A stretch of 11,061 nucleotides of DNA from contig DATKYV010000045.1 in the NCBI GenBank assembly GCA_035528275.1, positions 1-11,061 on the forward strand, given 5' to 3'. Below are positions 6,148 through 11,061 of the stretch, piece after piece. Positions within the stretch are counted from its first letter, which is position 1. Each line of letters opens with the position of its first letter. The position numbers and the translations under genes are program-made. The DNA comes from DATKYV01 sp035528275. Its GTDB lineage: Bacteria > Acidobacteriota > Terriglobia > UBA7540. The notes beneath the pieces were generated by a model that worked only from the letters and a program-made list of their open reading frames with translations, was not told the DNA's origin and ran no database searches.

Positions 6148-7434
6148 TCAGAGCACTGAATCGTCCCAATTCTCCAGGATGGTCTTGATTCGCGCCATGA
6201 ACTGATCCGCCGTCGCCCCGTCAATCACCCTGTGATCGAAGGAAAGGGCTAGGTAGACCATCGAGCGGATGGCGATGGCGTCGTCGCGTATCACCGGCCG
6301 CTTCTCAATGGCGCCCACGCCGAGAATCGCCACCTGGGGCTGTAAAATGATCGGCGTGCCCAAGAGGCTTCCGAAAACCCCCGGGTTGGTGATCGTGAAG
6401 GTGCCGTCGTGGACGTCATCGACACTCAAGCGCTTGGTGCGTGCGCGGTCCGCGACGTCGCGGACCGCCCGTGCAGTTCCCAGAAAGTTCATCTCATCCG
6501 CGTGCTTGATGACCGGCACGATCAGTCCGGTCTCGAGCGCCACGGCCACGCCAATGTTGATGTCCCGTTTGTAGATGATGTTCGTGCCTTCCACCGAGGA
6601 ATTGGCCACGGGAAACGCCTTGAGCGCCCCCACGGAAGCCCGTACGAAGAAGGGCGTGTAGGTGAGCTTCAGACCGTTTCGGTGCTCGAACTCATCCGCG
6701 GTCTTCTCCATCAATTCGGTGATCCGGGTCATCTCGACCTCGAAGACGGTCGTGACGTGAGCCGCGGTCTTTTTGCTCGCCGTCATGTTTTCGGCGATTT
6801 GGCGGCGCATGGCGGTCATCGGGACGATCTCGGTGGGGCCGGAAAAAACAATTTCCGGTGCCGCGGGCGAGGGCGCCGCGGGTGATCCAGGAGCGGGGAC
6901 GGGCTGCGTAGGCTCGGCGGCGGGACCTACAGATCCCGCACCGGCCAGATAAGCCAGGATGTCCTTCTTGCTGACTCGGCCGCCCTGCCCCGTTCCTTTC
7001 ACCAGGCTGAGATCAATGTTGTGCTCCCGGGCGATGCGGCGCACCAGAGGAGAAGAGCGGACCTTTTCCGGTTCGCCAGCGCTCGGCGTAGGAGGCGCGG
7101 GGGGCGCCTGAGGTGCCGTGGCGGGCGCAGTGCTTGCGGGCGCTTTCGGTGTCGCCTCGGGCGTCTGCTCGGGGGCAGGTGCTTCCGCCGCCGCGCCCTC
7201 ACCATCGATCAACCCCAAGACGGTGTTGACCTCCACGGTCTCATTCTCTTTCACCATGATCTTGGTGAGGATGCCGGAGGCGGGGGAAGGAATCTCCGCG
7301 TCCACCTTGTCCGTGGAAATCTCCAGAAGGGGCTCGTCGCGCTCGACTCGCTCACCGATCTTCTTCAGCCATTTCGTGACGGTCCCCTCCGCGATGCTCT
7401 CTCCCATCTGCGGCATGATGACGTTCGTGGGCAT
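6148..7434 (-). CDS. Dihydrolipoyl acyltransferase, E2 of a 2-oxo-acid dehydrogenase complex
   Basis: The protein has 428 residues with the full E2 domain order. A lipoyl domain (1-78) carries Lys43 in STDKVDAEIPSP as the lipoylation site. An Ala/Pro-rich flexible linker spans 80-122. A peripheral-subunit-binding domain spans about 125-163 (SSPLVRRIAREHNIDLSLVKG, GRVSKKDIL) and docks E1/E3. A second linker reaches about 196, and the catalytic acyltransferase domain (200-428) contains SFDHRVIDG with His401 and Asp405. It transfers acyl groups from the lipoyl arm to CoA in the cytoplasm. The domain set fits pyruvate, branched-chain or 2-oxoglutarate complexes; the alpha/beta E1 next door excludes the classical SucA type, so pyruvate or branched-chain 2-oxo acids are most likely. 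The start is ATG 7434 with GGGAGA about 8 nt upstream on the coding strand. It is separated from E1-beta by cassette 1. Confidence 0.95.
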   Translation of the reverse strand: MPTNVIMPQMGESIAEGTVTKWLKKIGERVERDEPLLEISTDKVDAEIPSPASGILTKIMVKENETVEVNTVLGLIDGEGAAAEAPAPEQTPEATPKAPASTAPATAPQAPPAPPTPSAGEPEKVRSSPLVRRIAREHNIDLSLVKGTGQGGRVSKKDILAYLAGAGSVGPAAEPTQPVPAPGSPAAPSPAAPEIVFSGPTEIVPMTAMRRQIAENMTASKKTAAHVTTVFEVEMTRITELMEKTADEFEHRNGLKLTYTPFFVRASVGALKAFPVANSSVEGTNIIYKRDINIGVAVALETGLIVPVIKHADEMNFLGTARAVRDVADRARTKRLSVDDVHDGTFTITNPGVFGSLLGTPIILQPQVAILGVGAIEKRPVIRDDAIAIRSMVYLALSFDHRVIDGATADQFMARIKTILENWDDSVL

Positions 7435-7489
7435 GGGTCATTCTCCCGTGGGGCGATTTACCGGACGTACGGCCCTGAAATTCGCCACA

Positions 7490-7517
7490 AGTGGCAAGTG
7501 GTCAGTGGCAAGTGGCA
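7490..7517 (+). repeat. Cassette 1 left heptad array, 4 units
   Basis: Units are AGTGGCA, AGTGGTC, AGTGGCA and AGTGGCA, exactly in register with a 7-bp period; the second unit differs at two positions. A further AG follows. It lies downstream of the cargo gene on the coding strand and upstream of E2. Confidence 0.9.
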
Positions 7518-7535
7518 AGCCTGGGATTAGAGATT

Positions 7536-7937
7536 TCATTCCTTTACGTCAAGCTTTCGACGAAGTGAATCAAGCATCTTACTCAGTTCAGTCGTGAGGT
7601 TTGCAATTTCTTGTGTGTCCGCCAGGGCACAGTATCCCAATTCAACGCCAAGAATGACCAGCGTTTCCAATTCCGCGACAGATCCTTCGGAATGTGAAAT
7701 GAACTGAATAAACTCCTTCCGCGTGTGACGCGCTTGGCCTTCCGCAATATTGGAAGGGATCGAAACGGCAGCACGGCGCATCTGGGACACCAGCCCGAAT
7801 CTCTCCGCATCGGGAAAAGTCTGCGTTAGCTGATAGATTTTCTTCACAAGCGCGATGCCCTTCTGCCAAACAAGCAAATCTTTGTAGCTCTTCACGCTCT
7901 TCTTGCCACTTGCGGCCTTCTGTTCTTGGGTCTGCAT
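7536..7937 (-). CDS. Four-helix-bundle protein, 23S rRNA intervening-sequence (S23/IVP) family
   Basis: From ATG 7937 the protein has 133 residues. The hallmark pattern is clear: SYKDLLVWQKGIALVKKIY, then AERFGLVSQMRRAAVSIPSNIAEG (IPSNIAEG at 60-67), then a helix with EFIQFISHSEGSVAELETL and a last helix ending in SLRRKL. This family (TIGR02436/PF05635-type) was first seen as the protein encoded inside intervening sequences of 23S rRNA genes and is distantly related to the Avd accessory protein of diversity-generating retroelements; its molecular role is poorly known. Possible starts are ATG 8012 (inside the repeat array), 7958 and 7937. The preferred one has GAGGA about 10 nt upstream and gives normal family length. 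The longer forms add low-complexity residues with SGKK encoded by repeat sequence. It sits alone inside cassette 1, between E1-beta and E2, with which it has no metabolic link. Confidence 0.88.
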   Translation of the reverse strand: MQTQEQKAASGKKSVKSYKDLLVWQKGIALVKKIYQLTQTFPDAERFGLVSQMRRAAVSIPSNIAEGQARHTRKEFIQFISHSEGSVAELETLVILGVELGYCALADTQEIANLTTELSKMLDSLRRKLDVKE

Positions 7938-8008
7938 CCTAGACTGATCCTCTGTCATCCATGCTCGTTCCTGCAACCCTCCAGCAGTTGCCTTCTTCTT
8001 GCCACTTG
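7898..8008. repeat. 15-bp direct repeat at the cargo 5' side of cassette 1 (7898-7912 and 7994-8008)
   Basis: TCTTCTTGCCACTTG occurs identically at 7898-7912 and 7994-8008. The outer copy is part of the right heptad array; the inner copy lies inside the cargo reading frame and encodes the SGKK stretch. This suggests that array sequence was partly duplicated into, or fused with, the 5' end of the gene. Confidence 0.75.
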
Positions 8009-8020
8009 CCACTCGCCACT
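8000..8020 (-). repeat. Cassette 1 right heptad array, 3 units, inverted
   Basis: On the + strand the units read TGCCACT, TGCCACT and CGCCACT, i.e. AGTGGCG-AGTGGCA-AGTGGCA on the coding strand. This is the inverted counterpart of the left array and starts 2 nt after the E1-beta stop codon (8025-8023). Confidence 0.9.
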
Positions 8021-8022
8021 TT

Positions 8023-8997
8023 TCAGTAAGCCGCCAGCCGGCGCGCCGCCTCCATCACCTTGCGCGCGTTGGGCAGAAAGTACTCTTCGAGCGGCGGCGA
8101 AAACGGCACGGGTGTGTCCGGCGCTGTGATTCGCACCACAGGGCCATCCAAATCCTCGAAAGCCTTTTCGGCAATCAACGCGGAGAGTTCGCCCGCCATG
8201 CCCCCGGTGCGGGTGTCCTCGTGGAGCAGGATCACTTTGCCGCACTTGCGCACGCTCGCCAGCACCGTTTGCTCATCGTAGGGCAAGAGGGTTCTCAGGT
8301 CAACGACCTCCAGCGAGATTCCTTCTTTCGAAAGCTCTTCGGCGGCGTCGAGCGCGGTCCACACCATCGCGCCGTAGGTAATCACCGAAATATCGCTTCC
8401 TTCCCGGCGCACGCTCGCTTCGCCCAGTGGCACCACGTAATCCTCCGCCGGGACTTCTTCCTTGATCCGCCGGTAGAGATACTTGTGCTCGAAAAAGATC
8501 ACGGGATTGTCGTCGCGGATCGAGGCCTTGATCAGGCCCTTGGCGTCGTACGCCGTCGCGGGTGCGACAACTTTCAACCCCGGCGTGTGAACAAACCACA
8601 TCTCGTTTGACTGCGAGTGAAACGGCCCGCCGTGCACACCGGCGCCCGACGGCCCGCGAATCACCAGCGGCACCTTGGCGCCCCACCGGTAGTGGGTCTT
8701 CGCCGCCATATTCACGATCTGGTCGAAGCCGCAGGAGATGAAATCCATGAACTGCATTTCGGCAACGGGTCTCATGCCCATCAGGGCGGCGCCCACCGCC
8801 GCGCCGACGATGGCCGATTCGGAAATCGGCGTATCGATGACGCGCTCTTCGCCGAACTTTTCGAGCATCCCCGCCGTCACCTTGAAGGCGCCGCCGTACG
8901 CGCCGATGTCTTCCCCGAGCAGGAACACGGAAGGGTCGCGCTCCATCTCTTCCCAGATTCCCTGGCGGATCGCCTCAAGGTAAGTCAGGATGGACAT
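8023..8997 (-). CDS. 2-oxo-acid dehydrogenase E1 component, beta subunit
   Basis: From ATG 8997 the protein has 324 residues, the normal length for E1-beta of the pyruvate/branched-chain type. It opens with the transketolase pyrimidine-binding domain: VFLLGEDIGAYGGAFKVT, then RVIDTPISE with Glu60 as the residue expected to activate thiamine diphosphate, then AEMQFMDF and GPFHSQSNE (His127). The C-terminal transketolase domain carries SDISVITYGAMVW, LEVVDLRTLLPYD and HEDTRTGGMAGE. It pairs with the alpha subunit to form the thiamine-dependent decarboxylase that reductively acylates E2. The start is chosen over ATG 9021 because homologues begin near MSILTYLEAI and AGGG sits just upstream. This start lies inside the end of the E1-alpha gene (13-nt overlap), indicating translational coupling. 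The stop abuts cassette 1. Confidence 0.95.
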   Translation of the reverse strand: MSILTYLEAIRQGIWEEMERDPSVFLLGEDIGAYGGAFKVTAGMLEKFGEERVIDTPISESAIVGAAVGAALMGMRPVAEMQFMDFISCGFDQIVNMAAKTHYRWGAKVPLVIRGPSGAGVHGGPFHSQSNEMWFVHTPGLKVVAPATAYDAKGLIKASIRDDNPVIFFEHKYLYRRIKEEVPAEDYVVPLGEASVRREGSDISVITYGAMVWTALDAAEELSKEGISLEVVDLRTLLPYDEQTVLASVRKCGKVILLHEDTRTGGMAGELSALIAEKAFEDLDGPVVRITAPDTPVPFSPPLEEYFLPNARKVMEAARRLAAY

Positions 8998-10013
8998 GAT
9001 TCCCTCGCTCGCTCCCACCAACAGGGGGATTCGCAGTAGATCCCTTCCTCAAGGTCACTCGCTTCGGGCAATGGCCTCGACTCAGCCTCAGCCACTGCGT
9101 TTTCAATTTCTTTGCGGATAGCTGCTTCGATTTCCTGGATGCGTTGTCGGGTCAGGATCCTCCGCGCCAACAAATACTTTTCGAACCGCACGATAGGATC
9201 TTTCTTCGCCCATTGGCGCTTGAGGTTTTCCGAAACGTATTCAGCAGCATCGTGCGCGGAATGCCCGGCCATCCGAAACGTCCTGCACTCGAGAAAACTC
9301 GGCCCGCCCCCCGAGCGCGCGCGAGCGACCGCCTTGGCGACCGTGGCGTACACGGCCAAAACATCGTTGCCATCAACTGGTTCCCCCGGCATCCCATAGA
9401 TCGGGCCGCGAGTGGCGAGTGATTTGACGGCGTACTGCTTGTCCGTGGGAGTTGAATAAGCGTAGGCGTTGTTGTTGCACACAAAAATCACCGGAAGCTT
9501 CATGACCGCCGCGAAGTTCATTGCCTCGTGCACGTCACCGCGGCTCGTAGTCCCTTCCCCAAAGAACGTGACGGTAACGTTCTTCGTCCCGCGCCGTTTC
9601 ATCGCCAATCCCACACCGCAGGCCACCGGGCACCACGCGCCCAGTTGCGACGTGATGGCGATGATGCCTCGCCGCACGTCACCGAGGTGGGGGCCGGCGT
9701 CCCGGCCGCGGGTTGGACCGGCCACGCGTCCCATCCAGTTGCAGAAAATCTCCGGCGGGGTCATGCCGCGAATCACAAAGGCCGAGAAATCGCGGTGAGT
9801 GGGAATGACGACGTCTCCATCCACAAGTTGGATCGCCGTCCCCACACCAATGGCCTCCTGACCCCGTCCGACGTAAACTCCCCCGACGATTTTCCCCTGA
9901 CGGTAGAGCGACTGCTCGATTTTCCACTCCGCTTCGCGCGTCAGCCTGAGGAAGTAGAGCATTCGCTCCAGAATCACCTTGTCGGGCCTGTCGGCTTTGG
10001 TGGCGCTGGCCAT
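8985..10013 (-). CDS. 2-oxo-acid dehydrogenase E1 component, alpha subunit
   Basis: From ATG 10013 the protein has 342 residues (a TTG at 10022 would add three). It shows the E1-alpha pattern: GVYVGRGQEAIGVG, VVIPTHRDFS, then the thiamine diphosphate motif GEGTTSRGDVHEAMNFAAV followed about 25 residues later by FVCNNNAYAYSTP. The usual first Asp of the GDG motif is Glu here (Glu153), which I recall as common in one bacterial subfamily. The loop FRMAGHSAHDAAEYV matches the E1-alpha loop near the active site. The C-terminal stretch TRQRIQEIEAAIRKEIENAVAEAE is the standard helical end. AGGG lies 10 nt upstream of the ATG. It forms the active E1 heterotetramer with the overlapping beta gene. Pyruvate, branched-chain 2-oxo acids or acetoin are possible substrates. 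Upstream it is preceded by cassette 2 and by the end of a second E1-alpha-like gene. Confidence 0.94.
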   Translation of the reverse strand: MASATKADRPDKVILERMLYFLRLTREAEWKIEQSLYRQGKIVGGVYVGRGQEAIGVGTAIQLVDGDVVIPTHRDFSAFVIRGMTPPEIFCNWMGRVAGPTRGRDAGPHLGDVRRGIIAITSQLGAWCPVACGVGLAMKRRGTKNVTVTFFGEGTTSRGDVHEAMNFAAVMKLPVIFVCNNNAYAYSTPTDKQYAVKSLATRGPIYGMPGEPVDGNDVLAVYATVAKAVARARSGGGPSFLECRTFRMAGHSAHDAAEYVSENLKRQWAKKDPIVRFEKYLLARRILTRQRIQEIEAAIRKEIENAVAEAESRPLPEASDLEEGIYCESPCWWERARESCPS

Positions 10014-10043
10014 TTTTGTCAAACCCTACCCACGAGCTTCAAC

Positions 10044-10092
10044 GTAGGCAGAAGGCAGAGAGCAGAAGGCAGTAGGCAGTATGCAATAAGCA
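10044..10092 (+). repeat. Cassette 2 left heptad array, 7 units
   Basis: Units in register: GTAGGCA, GAAGGCA, GAGAGCA, GAAGGCA, GTAGGCA, GTATGCA and ATAAGCA, with a decayed eighth (GAGAGTG, 10093-10099). The GCA end of each unit is invariant while the first four positions vary. It lies 30 bp upstream of the E1-alpha start, so it may sit in that gene's leader. Confidence 0.92.
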
Positions 10093-10105
10093 GAGAGTGC
10101 GACGA

Positions 10106-10849
10106 TCAAGCAACGGTTTCCTCCAAACACGGGTTCACGATGAAACCCTCGACCATAACACCGTCGAGCTTCTTGGGCGGGGTACCATCTACGACGTATG
10201 CGCTCGTATCCCCGGCAAGAATTGCGACGCCGGCAAGCCCGGCAACCAAGGCCTGCAACTCGTCGTGATTTGGCAAGCGCGGTACGCCGAATCCAAAAAG
10301 GCGTTGCAGAATGCGGAGTCTGCACCTCACGTCGCGATCCTGTGCCCTTTTCTTGGCTGGGAGCGGCGCAATGTAAAGCTTACGCCAAGCGGCGGTGGGG
10401 AAAGACTCAACAACAAGAAAACCGCTTCGGGGCACAGTAACAATCCGTCTCCGGACGAGCTTGCCACCTTGTTGGAAGAGTCGCGCGAAGAGTTCAATCG
10501 AAAAATTCGCAAAGCCACCAAAGTCTCTTGGTTTGGTGGTCCCTCGGTTCCCGGTTTTGCCTTGGGTATTGAGCAACCTCTCGCAATGGCGTGAATGCGG
10601 CAACTTGCTGGATGGGTCTTTCCATCCCTGAGGTCCGTCGAGCAACACCACGCTGACGCCATGTTTGCGGCAGTAGGATGAGATGGCGTGGGCGCATTGT
10701 TGCGGATCGGGCCGGTCCTTCAGGTTTAGCTCCCGGTCTGAGTCAACAAACCGAACTCTTGCGGGTTTTCCCCTGCGCTCAGCGAGCACGCAGACACCAA
10801 AGTCACGGATTTTTCTGTACGCAAGGTCAATGGACAGGATTAAGCTCAA
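10106..10849 (-). CDS. DUF429 family protein, predicted RNase H-like nuclease
   Basis: The protein has 247 residues. Spaced acidic motifs fit the DUF429 / RNase H-like superfamily: LILSIDLAYRK (Asp8), VVLLDGPQGWKDP (Asp71), VVESFPTAAWRKL (Glu148, corresponding to the E-x-[FY]-P motif) and NHDELQALVAGLAG (His195, Asp196). Between the second and third motifs lie the R-x-C-E-R segment (HSRHCERLL) and the aromatic GGFANFSIELFARLF. In many relatives the last motif has a second Asp (HD-x-x-D-A); here that position is Gln199. The start is TTG 10849, supported by AAGGAG (10862-10857) with a 7-nt spacer and no ATG upstream in frame. No activity is established for most of the family; a nucleic-acid phosphodiesterase role is inferred from the fold. 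It is the only cargo of cassette 2. Confidence 0.78.
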   Translation of the reverse strand: MSLILSIDLAYRKIRDFGVCVLAERRGKPARVRFVDSDRELNLKDRPDPQQCAHAISSYCRKHGVSVVLLDGPQGWKDPSSKLPHSRHCERLLNTQGKTGNRGTTKPRDFGGFANFSIELFARLFQQGGKLVRRRIVTVPRSGFLVVESFPTAAWRKLYIAPLPAKKRAQDRDVRCRLRILQRLFGFGVPRLPNHDELQALVAGLAGVAILAGDTSAYVVDGTPPKKLDGVMVEGFIVNPCLEETVA

Positions 10850-10881
10850 TGTTCGACTCCTTGTCGGGTCTTGCGGCTTAC

Positions 10882-10937
10882 CGCCTTCTGCCTACTGCTT
10901 TCTGCCTACTGCCTTCTGCCGGCTGCCTACTGCATAC
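10882..10937 (-). repeat. Cassette 2 right heptad array, 8 units, inverted
   Basis: On the + strand: CGCCTTC, TGCCTAC, TGCTTTC, TGCCTAC, TGCCTTC, TGCCGGC, TGCCTAC, TGCATAC. These are the reverse complements of the left-array units. The array starts 20 bp upstream of the cargo ribosome site and overlaps the last codons and stop of the upstream E1-alpha-like gene. Confidence 0.92.
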
Positions 10938-11061
10938 CCCCCGCCCACACCGCGCGTGCCGCCTCCTCAGGGGCGGGCAATGGGCTTGTTTCGGCAAAAG
11001 CCGTGTCTTCGCGAATCTCCTTCTCGATGCGTGCCTGGAGTTCGGCTTCCTCCGCCGCGGT
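10927..11061 (-). CDS. C-terminal end of a second E1-alpha-like subunit (5' end outside window)
   Basis: The frame is open from the window edge to TAG at 10929-10927, giving 44 residues: TAAEEAELQARIEKEIREDTA, then FAETSPLPAPEEAARAVWAGGMQ. The amphipathic helix rich in Glu/Ala followed by AE-x-SPLP-x-PEEA is the usual ending of E1-alpha subunits and resembles the end of the complete E1-alpha gene next door (EIEAAIRKEIENAVAEAESRPLP). The final Met-Gln and the stop codon are encoded by the heptad array of cassette 2; the original protein probably ended at the preceding Gly-Gly. It lies on the same strand and in the same operon order. The identification rests on a short stretch, so moderate confidence; other coiled-coil C-termini could look similar. 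Confidence 0.62.
   Translation of the reverse strand, partial: TAAEEAELQARIEKEIREDTAFAETSPLPAPEEAARAVWAGGMQ

Larger units (their letters stand above)
7490..8020 (-). mobile_element. Cassette 1: four-helix-bundle gene bounded by inverted AGTGGCA heptad arrays
   Basis: The left end is four in-register 7-bp units (7490-7517) and the right end three units in opposite orientation (8000-8020). 7504-7519 is the exact reverse complement of 7998-8013 (16 bp), and pairing extends to 23 bp with two mismatches. Between them is a single gene on the operon strand. The interior looks clearly less GC-rich than the flanking dehydrogenase genes. The element begins 2 nt after the E1-beta stop and ends 55 nt before the E2 start, so it interrupts an otherwise tight operon without breaking a gene. 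CGCCAC occurs at both 7483-7488 and 8014-8019 and could be a target duplication or merely a repeat-like unit. No transposase or recombinase is encoded, so it would be non-autonomous. That it moved here is inferred from structure and position. Confidence 0.6.
10044..10937 (-). mobile_element. Cassette 2: DUF429 gene bounded by inverted GTAGGCA/GAAGGCA heptad arrays
   Basis: About 894 bp with terminal inverted repeats made of 7-bp units. In a collinear comparison 10044-10092 matches the reverse complement of 10889-10937 at 40 of 49 positions, including a perfect 15-bp core (10065-10079 with 10902-10916). The interior holds one gene on the operon strand. The element separates two E1-alpha-like genes. 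The stop codon of the upstream one (TAG, 10929-10927) lies inside the right array. Joining the flanks at 10938 and 10043 gives GGG-GGT-TGA in that frame, so the native stop probably lay exactly at the insertion point. Same polarity, same 7-bp period and same GGCA core as cassette 1 indicate a shared mechanism. No transposase is present. Confidence 0.65.

Noticed and set aside
6409..7530. Long + strand frames opposite the E2 gene (for example 6409-6885 and 7021-7530)
   Set aside because: They are antisense to an unambiguous E2 gene and show Arg/Gly/His-rich shadow composition.
7490..8020. Four-helix-bundle gene considered as the Avd gene of a diversity-generating retroelement
   Set aside because: No reverse transcriptase and no template/variable repeat pair are visible in the window; only the distant family link exists.
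10097..10594. 165-codon + strand frame opposite the DUF429 gene
   Set aside because: The - strand frame carries the spaced acidic motifs, a strong ribosome site and full length; the + frame shows none of these.
10044..10937. Heptad arrays considered as a CRISPR array
   Set aside because: Units are 7 bp, directly abutting with no spacers, and the two arrays are inverted relative to each other; no cas genes.
1..11061. tRNA, rRNA, riboswitch or transposase/integrase genes
   Set aside because: No cloverleaf, rRNA signature, recognisable aptamer, DDE, tyrosine or serine recombinase, or HUH motif was found by reading either strand.

Overview
The window is GC-rich (roughly 60 percent by eye), densely coded DNA from a Gram-negative-type bacterium. 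An outer-membrane-type lytic transglycosylase lipoprotein, the alpha/beta form of a 2-oxo-acid dehydrogenase, a HipA_2/DUF3037 pair and a GGDHCC membrane protein together suggest Acidobacteriota or a similar soil lineage. That assignment is an inference from gene content; no rRNA or other marker gene is present.

The left half is on the + strand. It holds the C-terminal end of a 4Fe-4S ferredoxin with a strong hairpin behind it, then an MltD-like lytic transglycosylase with two LysM domains behind a good sigma70-like promoter. Next is a small charge-segregated protein (acidic head, histone-H1-like lysine-rich tail) with its own candidate promoter. A two-gene unit follows: a HipA-like kinase and a DUF3037 protein. 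The half ends with an 80-residue conserved-looking small protein and a membrane-anchored protein of unknown function.

The right half is on the - strand. It is one 2-oxo-acid dehydrogenase operon that converges on the left half near position 6100. Read in its own direction the order is: C-terminus of a first E1-alpha-like gene, [cassette 2], a full E1-alpha, E1-beta (13-nt overlap), [cassette 1], and E2 dihydrolipoyl acyltransferase. E1 decarboxylates the 2-oxo acid on thiamine diphosphate and E2 transfers the acyl group to CoA through its lipoyl arm. E3 is not in the window, and the substrate cannot be fixed from sequence alone.

The most interesting signal is the pair of cassettes that interrupt this operon. 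Each is a single cargo gene bracketed by inverted arrays of 7-bp tandem repeats with a GGCA core. Cassette 1 (7490-8020) has AGTGGCA heptads around a four-helix-bundle protein of the 23S rRNA intervening-sequence family. Cassette 2 (10044-10937) has GTAGGCA/GAAGGCA heptads around a DUF429, RNase H-fold protein. Both have the same polarity relative to their cargo, both sit at or within a few bases of the stop codon of the preceding operon gene, and neither encodes a transposase. In cassette 2 the repeat array itself supplies the stop codon of the upstream gene, and removing the cassette in silico restores a TGA at that codon. They look like related, non-autonomous, inverted-heptad-bounded gene cassettes, possibly RNA-processed like 23S intervening sequences.
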